Of a stretch of DNA of 64,000 nt, positions 51,786 to 60,121 are shown piece by piece. A program made the position numbers and the translations under genes. Below the pieces are notes generated by a model that saw only the letters and a list, made by a program, of their open reading frames with translations, ran no database searches and had not been told where the DNA came from. Source of the DNA: JBAZOY01 sp041648505 (GTDB lineage: Bacteria > Desulfobacterota > Syntrophia > Syntrophales > CG2-30-49-12); contig JBAZOY010000003.1 in NCBI GenBank assembly GCA_041648505.1, forward strand, positions 1-64,000. Reading direction: 5' to 3'. Numbering within the stretch: position 1 is the stretch's first letter; every line of letters starts with the position of its first letter.

Positions 51786-53196
51786 TGATGATCATCAGTT
51801 GAGACAGAGCTTTGAGAAACTTTTGACCGAGGAGGGTTATACAGTATTGACCGCCTCCAGTGGCGAGGCAGCCCTCACAGTGGTAAACTCGGTCATATGC
51901 GATCTGGTTGTCCTGGATGTGCGTCTACCGAACATGAACGGTCTGGAGACGTTTCAGGCCATCAGGGAGTTCGACCCCAAGCTTCCCGTAATCGTGATGA
52001 CAGCCTTCGGTACTACCGAAACGGCTATTAAGGCGACTAAATTAGGGGCATTTGATTATGTCCTTAAGCCTTTCGATATTCCAGATATCCTGACCCTTAT
52101 TGGTCAGGCGTTGGAAGCGGGTCGCTTTATGCGCTCACGGGTAGAGATGGACGTCGTTTCCAAGACAGCCTCTTCCGAGATCATCATTGGACAGTGTAAA
52201 GTCATGCAGGAACTTTACAAGGCTATTGGTCGTGTAGCTCCCACTGACGCCATAGTGCTTATCCGAGGTGAATCCGGAACAGGAAAGGAACTGGTAGCGC
52301 GTGCCCTTTATCAGCACAGCCTGCGGGCAGACAAAAATTTTCTGGTGATCAACTGTGTGGCCATCCCGGAAACCCTACTGGAAAGTGAGCTATTCGGGTA
52401 TGAAAAGGGATCCTTCACCGGTGCAGTGAGTCGCCGTATAGGGAGAATCGAACAGGCCCATATGGGAACAATATTCTTTGATGAAATAGGAGATATGCCC
52501 TTTACTGTCCAGGCCAAGATCCTTCGTCTGCTTCAGGAGAGGAGTATCGAGCGCCTCGGTGGGCGTGAACCTATCCCTGTAGATGTCCGTATTATCGCGG
52601 CTACCAACATGGATCTTGAAACAGCCATCGCAGAGGGTCGTTTCCGGGAAGATCTCTATTATCGCCTTAAGGTGGTTACCATCTGGCTTCCCCCTTTAAG
52701 GGAGCGTTTACAGGATGCTACACGGCTTGCCGATTATTTCCTCATTAGGTTTGCCAAGGAGATGAATCTGGATAATCCAGGAATGACCTTGGAAGCCAAG
52801 GAAATGCTCAACCATTACCCCTGGCCTGGTAATGTTCGCGAATTGTCCAATGCCATACAAAAAGCCCTGATTTTCAGCCGGGGCTGTCCTATTCGCCCGC
52901 AGGATATCTCCAAGGCTATTAAAGGTAAGGATACAACGATTGGGAGTGCGGAAGAGCATCGTCCCAATGAGTTAATCCAGCAATGGGTCCGCAAGTCCCT
53001 TCTCTCAGAAAATAATAATAAGGATCTATTCGATTCTCTGATGGACAATTTCGGCAGTGTAGTCATTGTCGAGGCACTTGATATCACGTGTGGCAACAGA
53101 AGCCGTGCCGCCAAACTTCTCGGTATTTCCCGGCCGACCCTCCTCGCCAGGACGGAAAAATATAACATCAAGATAGAAACTTTAGTGAAGACATAG
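51763..53196 (+). CDS. NtrC-family sigma-54 activator upstream of the third permease operon
   Basis: Start ATG 51763 (MGTILIVDDDHQLRQSF) with AAGGAGAAGG before it. 477 residues. Receiver (VVLDVRLPNMNGLETF, VMTAFGTTET, YVLKPFDIPD), AAA+ (GESGTGKELVARALYQHS, GYEKGSFTGAVSRRIG with the GSFTGA variant of the sigma-54 loop, FFDEIGDMPFTVQAKILRLL, GNVRELSNAIQKAL) and a Fis-type helix-turn-helix (NRSRAAKLLGISRPTLLART). A well-formed sigma-54 site 250 bases downstream is the obvious target. Confidence 0.95.
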   Translation: MGTILIVDDDHQLRQSFEKLLTEEGYTVLTASSGEAALTVVNSVICDLVVLDVRLPNMNGLETFQAIREFDPKLPVIVMTAFGTTETAIKATKLGAFDYVLKPFDIPDILTLIGQALEAGRFMRSRVEMDVVSKTASSEIIIGQCKVMQELYKAIGRVAPTDAIVLIRGESGTGKELVARALYQHSLRADKNFLVINCVAIPETLLESELFGYEKGSFTGAVSRRIGRIEQAHMGTIFFDEIGDMPFTVQAKILRLLQERSIERLGGREPIPVDVRIIAATNMDLETAIAEGRFREDLYYRLKVVTIWLPPLRERLQDATRLADYFLIRFAKEMNLDNPGMTLEAKEMLNHYPWPGNVRELSNAIQKALIFSRGCPIRPQDISKAIKGKDTTIGSAEEHRPNELIQQWVRKSLLSENNNKDLFDSLMDNFGSVVIVEALDITCGNRSRAAKLLGISRPTLLARTEKYNIKIETLVKT

Positions 53197-53241
53197 GACC
53201 TTTGCTTCTCCTTAAATCCCTCCCGCCAAGAGAGCGCTTCG

Positions 53242-53268
53242 TTTTACAGGTTGTAAAAAATCCTGACA
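53242..53268. repeat. Dispersed 26-base repeat, copy 1
   Basis: TTTACAGGTTGTAAAAAA followed by TCCTGACA. The same sequence with one base changed stands at 62196-62221. CAGGTT and AACCTG (ATCCTG here) form an inverted repeat around GTAAAAA. Confidence 0.5.
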
Positions 53269-53446
53269 TAAATCTTAATAGGAGCAGAGGCACAAAGTTG
53301 TCTTGCCTGTTTGTTGTTGAATACTAAATCGCTTTCAAATTCCCTTTTTTTCTTAGTGCCTCTGTGTCTATGCTCTTCTTCGCCTATCTGAATAGTTACA
53401 TTATTTGCGAAACGCTATGTGCTATATCCTGACGGGTATATGGCCA

Positions 53447-53462
53447 TGGTACAGACTTTGCT
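53447..53462 (+). promoter_or_regulatory. Sigma-54 promoter for the permease 3 operon
   Basis: TGGTACAGACTTTGCT fits the -24/-12 consensus (TGGCACG-N4-TTGCW) with a single C-to-T change in the -24 box and the required 10 bases between GG and GC. It lies 97 bases upstream of 53559 and downstream of an NtrC-type gene, which probably binds between the repeats at 53240-53370. Confidence 0.75.
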
Positions 53463-53558
53463 TTTACAGTAACAACACGATCCTCGGGGTTAAGAGAACA
53501 AGGCAAGTAAGTAGGCTTTGAAGCAAGGTCGTAAAATCAGGTAAAGGAGGTAATCTCA

Positions 53559-54119
53559 ATGGCGGAGGTATCGAAAGCAAGAGGTGCAGTTAAGTTTCTG
53601 TTCTGGCTGATAGTGACGATAGGATTATTTTATTACGCATTCAACTCCTATTTTTCAGGGCAGATGGTTTCGTGGTATTACTACAAGGCATCCGCGGAGG
53701 GGTACGCTGTTCATACGGCAGCCTTTAAAGACGCTTCGAAGGAGAACCCGGCGATATTGGAGATCGGTTCATTTCAGACCATTTCCGGTCTTCAGGCAGT
53801 GCCGGTCAAGAAGGGGGACCGTTTGCCGGTAAACACCGATGGGATCATCAGTAATGAGGTCCTAAAAAAGGGAAAGCGGGTCAAGTTGGAGGACGGGTAT
53901 CTCAAGGTGATGGTACCCAATGAGATAAAAGAGGCCAAAGGTTTTAAATACAAGGACAGCTTCAAGCATAAGGAAATCAAGACGAATCCATGGTCCGGGG
54001 TGTGGAATGTCGGTATGGTCCTGTTTTTAGGACTTAGTCTCGGGTTGTTGGCCGAGGGTTTCACCGATATGTTAGGATTCAAGGTGGAAAAGATTGAACA
54101 TTTTGAAGGCATTCATTAA
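53559..54119 (+). CDS. Membrane-anchored protein linked to permease 3, unknown
   Basis: 186 residues. Helix 1 (VKFLFWLIVTIGLFYYAF) near the start, an external domain (ILEIGSFQTISGLQAVPVKK, LKVMVPNEIKEAKGFKYKD), then helix 2 (GMVLFLGLSLGLLAEGFTDM) close to the end. No family recognised. The last part resembles the end of the 98-residue protein at 43463. It is first gene behind the sigma-54 promoter and 13 bases before permease 3, suggesting an accessory subunit with a periplasmic face. Confidence 0.72.
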   Translation: MAEVSKARGAVKFLFWLIVTIGLFYYAFNSYFSGQMVSWYYYKASAEGYAVHTAAFKDASKENPAILEIGSFQTISGLQAVPVKKGDRLPVNTDGIISNEVLKKGKRVKLEDGYLKVMVPNEIKEAKGFKYKDSFKHKEIKTNPWSGVWNVGMVLFLGLSLGLLAEGFTDMLGFKVEKIEHFEGIH

Positions 54120-54132
54120 AGGAGGCAGGAAC

Positions 54133-55200
54133 ATGTTTGATTTTTTAATTGCAGGTATTCAGGCGCCGATATTTCTCCTGGTCCTGACAGGCATGACGGT
54201 AGGCATGGTCGGCGGTTTTATCGGAGTAGGGGGCGGCTACATGGTCACGCCGGCCCTTATCGTATTCGGCTTCCCGGGCTACATGGCCTCGGGAATTGAT
54301 ATGACTCATATCGCCGGTAAATCTGTTGTGGCTACGGTACGGCACAGGCAGCTCGGCAATATAGATTGGGTACTGGGTCTGGCGATGGTGGGTGGAACTA
54401 TGTTTGGGGTGGAACAGGGGGTCAGGATTCTCACCTACACCAAAAAGCTCGGCCTTTCCGGTATCATCCTCCTCACTGCTTCGGTGGTCATCATGATTGG
54501 TCTCTTTGTTTATACGCAGTTAGAGACCCAAAAATCAACCAAAAAGATCAGCGAGCTCGAAAAAGACGGTAAAAAGGTTGGCCGTGAGCTAAGCGTCAGC
54601 AAAGGGCCTAGAATCTTCCAGAGTATCTCTCTATTTCCCATTGTGCGCTGCCGAACGGCCCGTATCGTGGTCTCCATGTGGGTCATCGTTCTTGTGGGCA
54701 TTATAACGGGGGTCCTGTCCGGATTTCTCGGTGTGGGAGGCGGTTTTGTCAGGGTGCCGGCGCTGGTCTATATTGTGGGCGCCTCGACACATATTGCCGT
54801 GGGAACGGATCTCCTCGAAATTGCGGTTTCGGGTGGTTATGGGGCTTTGAGACACTCGATGATGGGAAATGTGGATATGGTTGCCGTTCTCTTCATGATC
54901 GTGGGGGCCATGTTCGGGGCGCAATTCGGCAGCATTGCCACGTCCTTCGTGCGCGGGCCTGCTATCCGTTACATCCTCAGTTACTCCCTCATTCTGGCTA
55001 CAGTCGGGGCCTTTTTGAGGCTCTTCTACATGTTGACCGGTTCAAAGCACGAGATACTCTCCTTTTTGGCCGTGGTCTTTACCTTGGGGGAGATGTTTTT
55101 TCTATGTTTTTTCATCCTTTCTCTGGTGATCTTTTCGCTCCGTTACCAGAAGGGGAAACCCGTTCCTGCCTGGATACCACCGCTGGTAGTGGTAAAATAG
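54133..55200 (+). CDS. TauE/SafE-family permease 3
   Basis: Start ATG 54133 with AAAGGAGGCAGGAAC before it; an earlier in-frame start overlaps the previous gene. 355 residues, eight helices. GGFIGVGGGYMVTPALIVFG with ASGIDMTHIAGKS in the first half and GFLGVGGGFVRVPALVYIVG with AVGTDLLEIAVSG in the second are the family signatures. More similar to permease 1 than to permease 2 (shared HMAGKS/HIAGKS and loop layout). Expected anion, perhaps sulfite or sulfonate; inference from family and the nearby qmo genes. Confidence 0.92.
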   Translation: MFDFLIAGIQAPIFLLVLTGMTVGMVGGFIGVGGGYMVTPALIVFGFPGYMASGIDMTHIAGKSVVATVRHRQLGNIDWVLGLAMVGGTMFGVEQGVRILTYTKKLGLSGIILLTASVVIMIGLFVYTQLETQKSTKKISELEKDGKKVGRELSVSKGPRIFQSISLFPIVRCRTARIVVSMWVIVLVGIITGVLSGFLGVGGGFVRVPALVYIVGASTHIAVGTDLLEIAVSGGYGALRHSMMGNVDMVAVLFMIVGAMFGAQFGSIATSFVRGPAIRYILSYSLILATVGAFLRLFYMLTGSKHEILSFLAVVFTLGEMFFLCFFILSLVIFSLRYQKGKPVPAWIPPLVVVK

Positions 55201-55233
55201 TGCTGGAACTTAGAAAAGGAGGGCAGTATTATA

Positions 55234-55344
55234 ATGAAATGGTTTATAAATACTATGATTGGGTATTGGGTCCTGCTCTTGGCAATCAGTCTGGGTATTG
55301 CCGCAGCGATCTATGAAATATGGCTTCGCGACGCATTATTTTAG
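55234..55344 (+). CDS. 36-residue single-helix membrane peptide
   Basis: ATG 55234 follows AAAGGAGGGC; the frame encodes MKWFINTMIGYWVLLLAISL and IAAAIYEIWLRDALF, then TAG. One membrane helix with a charged C-terminal end. Its ribosome site and operon position (34 bases after permease 3, 15 before the next gene) argue that it is real. No family recognised; a small regulatory or assembly subunit of the permease is plausible. Confidence 0.6.
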   Translation: MKWFINTMIGYWVLLLAISLGIAAAIYEIWLRDALF

Positions 55345-55359
55345 TAGGGAGGTTAAGCA

Positions 55360-55554
55360 ATGACAAAAATTATTGAAAACTTGGTTCTTTACGGGTTGTT
55401 ACTGTATTTCCTCTACGAATCTACGATCAAGGAATGGGATCCGTGGAATGCCTTTGTCGTGGTCTTTGTTCTCTTTGTAGCCATTGTTACAACCCTGATG
55501 CCGGGTCTCCATGCCCCGAAAACATCACCGGGTCAATACCCTTACGATGACTGA
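55360..55554 (+). CDS. 64-residue small membrane protein
   Basis: GGAGGTTAAGC precedes the ATG. One helix pair (LVLYGLLLYFLYES and AFVVVFVLFVAIVTTLMPGL) with a short linker, then a hydrophilic tail (HAPKTSPGQYPYDD). Its stop overlaps the start of the next gene (ATGACTGA at 55547), so it is translated with it. Function unknown; part of the permease 3 operon. Confidence 0.7.
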   Translation: MTKIIENLVLYGLLLYFLYESTIKEWDPWNAFVVVFVLFVAIVTTLMPGLHAPKTSPGQYPYDD

Positions 55555-56197
55555 GGAGATAGAGGCCATCAGGGCCAGGATCAGAAAACTTTATCCTAAA
55601 CGTGTCATAGGTGATCTTACCGAGAAGGCCTTTCAGCAAGAGTTGACCGGGCGCACGTTAGACCTCTACCGTGCGCTCATCAGAATGAGAATGGCGGAGG
55701 GGGAGGCCATCAGGAGGGAGCATCACGTCGTGCGGGCCCATTTTCGTCTTACCCACTCGGTACTAAGGGAACCTGAGCAGGAGGCCATCAGTATCTTTGC
55801 CACGGATCGCCGCTTTTTCTACATTAAATCCTTGCTAATGCCCGGCCGACCGCCCAGCGCCGACGAGGAAGATAAGAGTTTAATCGAGGAAGTTTCCTTT
55901 GACCGTATCGATTCAGTAAAGGTCCGACGTCAGGTGAGATTAGGAGAGATAGGCGTGGGAGGGGCAATAGGGGGCTTTGCCATTCTTTTTTATCCCTATC
56001 TTTCTGTAACCGGTCCTTTTATGATGGGATTGGGGGTTCTGGGGATGCTGCACGGTCTTATCCTTCCCACCCGGTGGGTGGAGGTTAAGACTATTGAGCC
56101 AGTCACTGCTTTGGATCCGATTCTCATCTATGCCCTCCGCAAGAAAAGTGGCCGGGAGTTGGTCAGGTTTCTCCGAGAGAAAACGAGGCGACGATGA
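55547..56197 (+). CDS. PH-like-domain membrane protein, unknown
   Basis: Start ATG 55547 (MTEEIEAIRARIRKLYPKR), overlapping the previous stop. 216 residues: a basic helical front, a bacterial PH-like region (ISIFATDRRFFYIKS, VSFDRIDSVKVRRQVRLGEI), a hydrophobic hairpin (GVGGAIGGFAILFYPYLSVT) and a basic tail. The PH-like reading is from pattern only. Its stop overlaps the following receiver (ATGA at 56194). Confidence 0.6.
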   Translation: MTEEIEAIRARIRKLYPKRVIGDLTEKAFQQELTGRTLDLYRALIRMRMAEGEAIRREHHVVRAHFRLTHSVLREPEQEAISIFATDRRFFYIKSLLMPGRPPSADEEDKSLIEEVSFDRIDSVKVRRQVRLGEIGVGGAIGGFAILFYPYLSVTGPFMMGLGVLGMLHGLILPTRWVEVKTIEPVTALDPILIYALRKKSGRELVRFLREKTRRR

Positions 56198-56574
56198 AAG
56201 GGATTAATGTCCTCCTTGTTGACGATGAAGTTGATTTCACGGCCAGTCTACGTAAGATCCTCAGCCGTCGGGGCTTCGATGTAGAGGTGGCATCAGATGG
56301 GCTGTCTGCCCTGGCACGGATTGCACAGGGACACTTCGCTGTGGTAGTCCTTGATGTCAAGATGCCCGGTATGAATGGACTCCATGTCCTGTCGGAAATC
56401 AGGCGCCTTTCACTGGCTACCAGAGTTATCCTTCTGACCGGCCACTTCTCTTCAACTGATGAAGAGAATACCCTGAAGAGCGGCCTCTTTGCCTATCTTT
56501 TAAAACCATACCCTGTTCTGAAACTGGTGGAACTGATAGAGGCCGCAGCAGCCAGGAACCAGGAAATTGGTTAA
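56194..56574 (+). CDS. Single-domain response regulator before PEP-synthase-like paralogue 3
   Basis: 126 residues: VLLVDDEVDFTASLRKILSR, VVVLDVKMPGMNGLHVL, ILLTGHFSSTDEENTLKSGL and YLLKPYPVLKL. Its start overlaps the preceding stop and it ends 24 bases before the PEP-synthase-like gene, the same order (receiver, then PEP-synthase-like) as at 19201/16616. Confidence 0.93.
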   Translation: MKGINVLLVDDEVDFTASLRKILSRRGFDVEVASDGLSALARIAQGHFAVVVLDVKMPGMNGLHVLSEIRRLSLATRVILLTGHFSSTDEENTLKSGLFAYLLKPYPVLKLVELIEAAAARNQEIG

Positions 56575-56598
56575 CCGGTTAACCTGGTTCGAGGAATA

Positions 56599-59298
56599 AT
56601 GAATGCCGAAAAAAAAGTAGATAAAGGAATGGAATATAGAGTACCACCCAACAAGTCAGGTTCAACGGTTTCATGGTTGAACCGGATATTAATTCGGTTC
56701 TGGCGTGGTCTTCTTTTTTTTCTCGAAACAGTAGGCCTTTGCAGGCGGGAAGATATTGACCAGGCTGCCCAGGTGGCCAGGTTGAAACTCTATCACGCCG
56801 AATTCCGGAAGTTACTCTCCACAAACAACAGTTTTCTCGAAACCATAGCTGATCTGGAACACAAACTCTTAAACAGGGAGCATATTGATCGCTCTTTTCT
56901 GAAACGGAGAGTCATGCGTACCATTGCCGATCTCCACACCATGGTGGAAAGCCTGAATGTCATATCTGAGAGTCATTATCCGGATTTGAGAAAGGTTCTG
57001 GAGCGTATCACGGCTAATCTGGGAAGACTGGTCGAGGATTCAAGCCCATCGGTGCCTGCTGAAATCGTGCTGGAGATCTCTGCGATCACCAGAAGTCATG
57101 CCGATTTGGTAGGTGGGAAGATGGCAAACCTTGGCGAAATAAGGAATGTCCTCCGCTTACCCACGCCGGACGGTTTTGTGGTTACTACCGAAGGCTTTCG
57201 ACTGCTCATAGAAGAAGGCGGTATACGCTCCTGGGTGCAGGACAGGCACATGGAAATGGAACTCCTTTCGACAGAGGATCTAGCAAGGGTGAGTCGGGCA
57301 CTGCGTGATAAAATAGAAAACGTAGGAATACCACTTCCTCTTAAGGAAACCATCTTCGGTCTTTATGACCAGCTTGCCCTAAGAATTGGGTCGAATCCTT
57401 CCCTGGCAGTACGTTCCAGTGCCCTGGGTGAGGACAGCGATTTTTCATTCGCCGGCCAGTTCTTATCCCTACTCAACGTAGGTCGAAATGAACTGTTCCT
57501 TGCCTATCTGCGCGTAGTGTCAAGCCTTTACTCTCCCGAAGCGATTCACTACCAGTTCCTCCACGGAATCTGGGGTGAGTCGGCGGAGATGGCAGTAGGA
57601 TTTATCACCATGGTGGATGCCCGGGCAAGCGGGGTCGTCTTTTCGAAGGATCCCAACCAGCCTGATTCAGGGCAGGTTTTGATTCAGGCTATTCACGGCT
57701 TGGGAGTACCCCTGGTGGAGGGAAGAACCTCACCTGAGAGCATCTTTGTCCCCAGAAAACTAGAGGAATACAGAATAATCCGGATACCTTCCCAACAGAA
57801 AAGCCGTCTCGTCATTTCACCGGACGCTGAGCTTAAAGAGGAAACGATTGTATCGGAGGAAACAGGACAAGATTGTCTTACCGATGACGAAGCGCGGAAA
57901 TTGGCACAATGGGCACTTGAACTGGAAGACCATTTCGGGGGTCCACAAGATATAGAGTGGGCAATTGATAAAGAACGGCAGATCATTATTCTCCAGTCTC
58001 GGCCTTTACGTCTTTCTAAGCGTATTACACCCACTGATCGTCCTTTAGAAGGTTTCCCCGTGCTGGTCAGAGGGGGAGAGGTAGCATGTCACGGCGTGGG
58101 CAGCGGACCAGCCATACACATAGCCGAAGATGGGAATATGGACAGCTTCCCCGAGGGAGGAATATTGGTTGCCAGACGATCTTCGCCCATGTTCATACGA
58201 GTTATGGGAAGAGCAGGGGCTATTATTACTGACTTTGGGAGTACCACCGGCCATATGGCTTCTCTGGCTCGAGAGTTTCGGGTGCCGACACTGCTGAATA
58301 CCAAGGTAGCAACACGAGAAATTCCTCCGGGCGCGATAATCACAGTAGATGCAAACAACGGTTTTGTATACGGGGGCAGGGTTCCCTTTGCGGAGGGGAA
58401 AGAAATTATAGACCAAGAGGCTGATTCAAGAATACAAAAGCCATCCTCATCAACTTTTCTGCTCTTGGAAAAAGTTATCAAGTTTATTGCCCCTCTTTAC
58501 CTTACCAATCCCCGTTCCCCTAAATTTGCTGTAGATAGGTGCAAGACCCTCCATGATCTGGCCCGTTATATCCATGAAAAGTCTTATGAAGAAATGTTCA
58601 TGATGGGCAAGAAGGTGGGGAACCTCCGGGCATCCAGCTACCACTTGGATGTTTTCCTTCCCATTGATCTCTACCTCATAGACCTCGGAGGCGGTGTTAA
58701 AGGAACATCAAGGGGGCGCAAGGTAAAGCCTTCACAGATCACCTCGGTACCCCTTGCCGCTCTCCTTAAAGGTATGTTGCACGAAAAGATACCCCGTTTC
58801 GGGCCGAGGCCCATGGACTTTCGGGGGTTATTTTCCATCATGATGCGCCACGCCGCGAACAGCCCGGAGATGGAATCAACTTTTCGTGATCCCTGCTATG
58901 CCCTTATTTCTGATAATTATCTTAACTACACGGCGAGGGTGGGGTATCACTTCAGCGTGGTAGATACCTATTGCGGCAATACGCCAAATAAGAATTACAT
59001 CAGCCTGACATTCAGGGGTGGAGCAGCGGATGCTACCCGCCGGGGTCGAAGGGCAAGAGCCATCGCCGGCATACTCAAGGAGTATGGTTTCTCTGTCGAA
59101 GTAAGCAACGATCTGGTCAATGCCCGTCTGGGCAAGGCAACCAGAGAGGAGACCATCAGTCAGCTGGAGATGATTGGAAGTCTCTTTCAGTTCTTCAGGC
59201 AGATGGATGTTGCCATGACCGATGAGGATTCCGTCCACCTGCTGAAGGAAGCCTTCCTGCGTGGTGATTATGACCTTGAGAAAATTATGGACCGTTAA
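56599..59298 (+). CDS. PEP-synthase-like ATP-grasp/phosphohistidine protein, paralogue 3
   Basis: 899 residues. A ~30-residue extension and a hydrophobic patch (FWRGLLFFLETVGLC) precede the helical front. ATP-grasp: LVGGKMANLGEIRNVLRLPT, AVRSSALGEDSDFSFAGQFL, QDIEWAIDKERQIIILQSRP. Swivelling domain: ILVARRSSPMFIRVMG, FGSTTGHMASLAREFRVPT with the phosphohistidine. C-terminal unknown domain: CKTLHDLARYIHE, LPIDLYLIDLGGG, RVGYHFSVVDTYC, YISLTFRGGAADATRRGRR and RQMDVAMTDEDSV. The PEP-binding barrel of real PEP synthase is absent. Its 3' end overlaps the convergent receiver gene by 14 bases. Confidence 0.8.
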   Translation: MNAEKKVDKGMEYRVPPNKSGSTVSWLNRILIRFWRGLLFFLETVGLCRREDIDQAAQVARLKLYHAEFRKLLSTNNSFLETIADLEHKLLNREHIDRSFLKRRVMRTIADLHTMVESLNVISESHYPDLRKVLERITANLGRLVEDSSPSVPAEIVLEISAITRSHADLVGGKMANLGEIRNVLRLPTPDGFVVTTEGFRLLIEEGGIRSWVQDRHMEMELLSTEDLARVSRALRDKIENVGIPLPLKETIFGLYDQLALRIGSNPSLAVRSSALGEDSDFSFAGQFLSLLNVGRNELFLAYLRVVSSLYSPEAIHYQFLHGIWGESAEMAVGFITMVDARASGVVFSKDPNQPDSGQVLIQAIHGLGVPLVEGRTSPESIFVPRKLEEYRIIRIPSQQKSRLVISPDAELKEETIVSEETGQDCLTDDEARKLAQWALELEDHFGGPQDIEWAIDKERQIIILQSRPLRLSKRITPTDRPLEGFPVLVRGGEVACHGVGSGPAIHIAEDGNMDSFPEGGILVARRSSPMFIRVMGRAGAIITDFGSTTGHMASLAREFRVPTLLNTKVATREIPPGAIITVDANNGFVYGGRVPFAEGKEIIDQEADSRIQKPSSSTFLLLEKVIKFIAPLYLTNPRSPKFAVDRCKTLHDLARYIHEKSYEEMFMMGKKVGNLRASSYHLDVFLPIDLYLIDLGGGVKGTSRGRKVKPSQITSVPLAALLKGMLHEKIPRFGPRPMDFRGLFSIMMRHAANSPEMESTFRDPCYALISDNYLNYTARVGYHFSVVDTYCGNTPNKNYISLTFRGGAADATRRGRRARAIAGILKEYGFSVEVSNDLVNARLGKATREETISQLEMIGSLFQFFRQMDVAMTDEDSVHLLKEAFLRGDYDLEKIMDR

Positions 59299-59698
59299 TT
59301 TTTCTTTCCGCCACCTCTTTTGCTATAGCCCTTCGTTCGTTAGCATTCTCTATCGCGGAAACAAGCATCTCCACAGGACACGGTTTGAGAAGAACATCCG
59401 TAGTGCCAATTTTGAGGGCCTCGGTCAGCCGTTCAATGTCTATATGGCCGGTCAAGAGGATTACCGGCGTAAGGGGATCTCGATCCCGAATTTCTTTCAG
59501 GGTCATCAGACCGTCCATCTCAGGCATTTTAAAATCTAAAACGATAACGTCGAATTCCTCATCGGAAAGTATGGCAAGGGCCGCAGACCCGCTGTGTGCA
59601 GCTTGGACCACCATCTCTCTCTTTTGCAGGACCTTAGTTAAGGATCCTACAAAGAGTCTCTCGTCATCAATCAGGAGAACACGTATTAAAGTTGACAT
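59285..59698 (-). CDS. Single-domain response regulator
   Basis: 137 residues: VLLIDDERLFVGSLTKVLQK, VIVLDFKMPEMDGLMTL, ILLTGHIDIERLTEALKIGT and VLLKPCPVEML. Last gene of a minus-strand kinase-receiver-receiver operon; 11 bases after the previous receiver. Its 3' end overlaps the convergent PEP-synthase-like gene. Confidence 0.93.
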   Translation of the reverse strand: MSTLIRVLLIDDERLFVGSLTKVLQKREMVVQAAHSGSAALAILSDEEFDVIVLDFKMPEMDGLMTLKEIRDRDPLTPVILLTGHIDIERLTEALKIGTTDVLLKPCPVEMLVSAIENANERRAIAKEVAERKINGP

Positions 59699-59709
59699 AC
59701 CATCCCTTC

Positions 59710-60120
59710 TTACCCGACGTAATTTTTTTGTTTGATTCTCTCTTCCTCGCTCAACTTTCTCTGATATGCCTGGTGGACCTTTTCGTTGAGGTCATCAATA
59801 CTGATCGGTTTCATAATAAAATCAAAAGCCCCTAACTGCATCCCTTCAACCCCTGATTCAATGGACCCATGACCTGTAAGTATGACCACCTCTATAAGAG
59901 GCTCTTTTTTTTTAATTTCTTTCAGTGTATCAATGCCGTTCATCACCGGCATCTTCATATCGAGGATCACCACGTCGAACTCTTTTTCCCCGATTGCACG
60001 GATAGCACTTGCCCCGTCATTTACAGCCATGACATCGTATCCTCTTTTAGTTAAAAGTTTTACAATGTTGTTGGCAAAAGCTATCTCATCATCCACCAAG
60101 AGAATTCTGGGGCCTCTCAT
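59710..60120 (-). CDS. Single-domain response regulator
   Basis: 136 residues: ILLVDDEIAFANNIVKLLTK, VVILDMKMPVMNGIDTL, VILTGHGSIESGVEGMQLGA and FIMKPISIDDL. It starts 1 base after the kinase stop, so the two are coupled and this is probably the kinase's first target. Confidence 0.93.
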   Translation of the reverse strand: MRGPRILLVDDEIAFANNIVKLLTKRGYDVMAVNDGASAIRAIGEKEFDVVILDMKMPVMNGIDTLKEIKKKEPLIEVVILTGHGSIESGVEGMQLGAFDFIMKPISIDDLNEKVHQAYQRKLSEEERIKQKNYVG

Positions 60121-60121
60121 T

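Larger units (their letters stand above)
53197..53558. other. Regulatory intergenic region before permease 3 operon
   Basis: 362 bases, no gene. It holds a dispersed palindromic repeat (53242-53268), a 9-base perfect inverted repeat CAGAGGCAC / GTGCCTCTG (53285-53293 and 53357-53365, 63 bases apart), a sigma-54 promoter (53447-53462) and the ribosome site AAAGGAGG before 53559. Confidence 0.6.
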
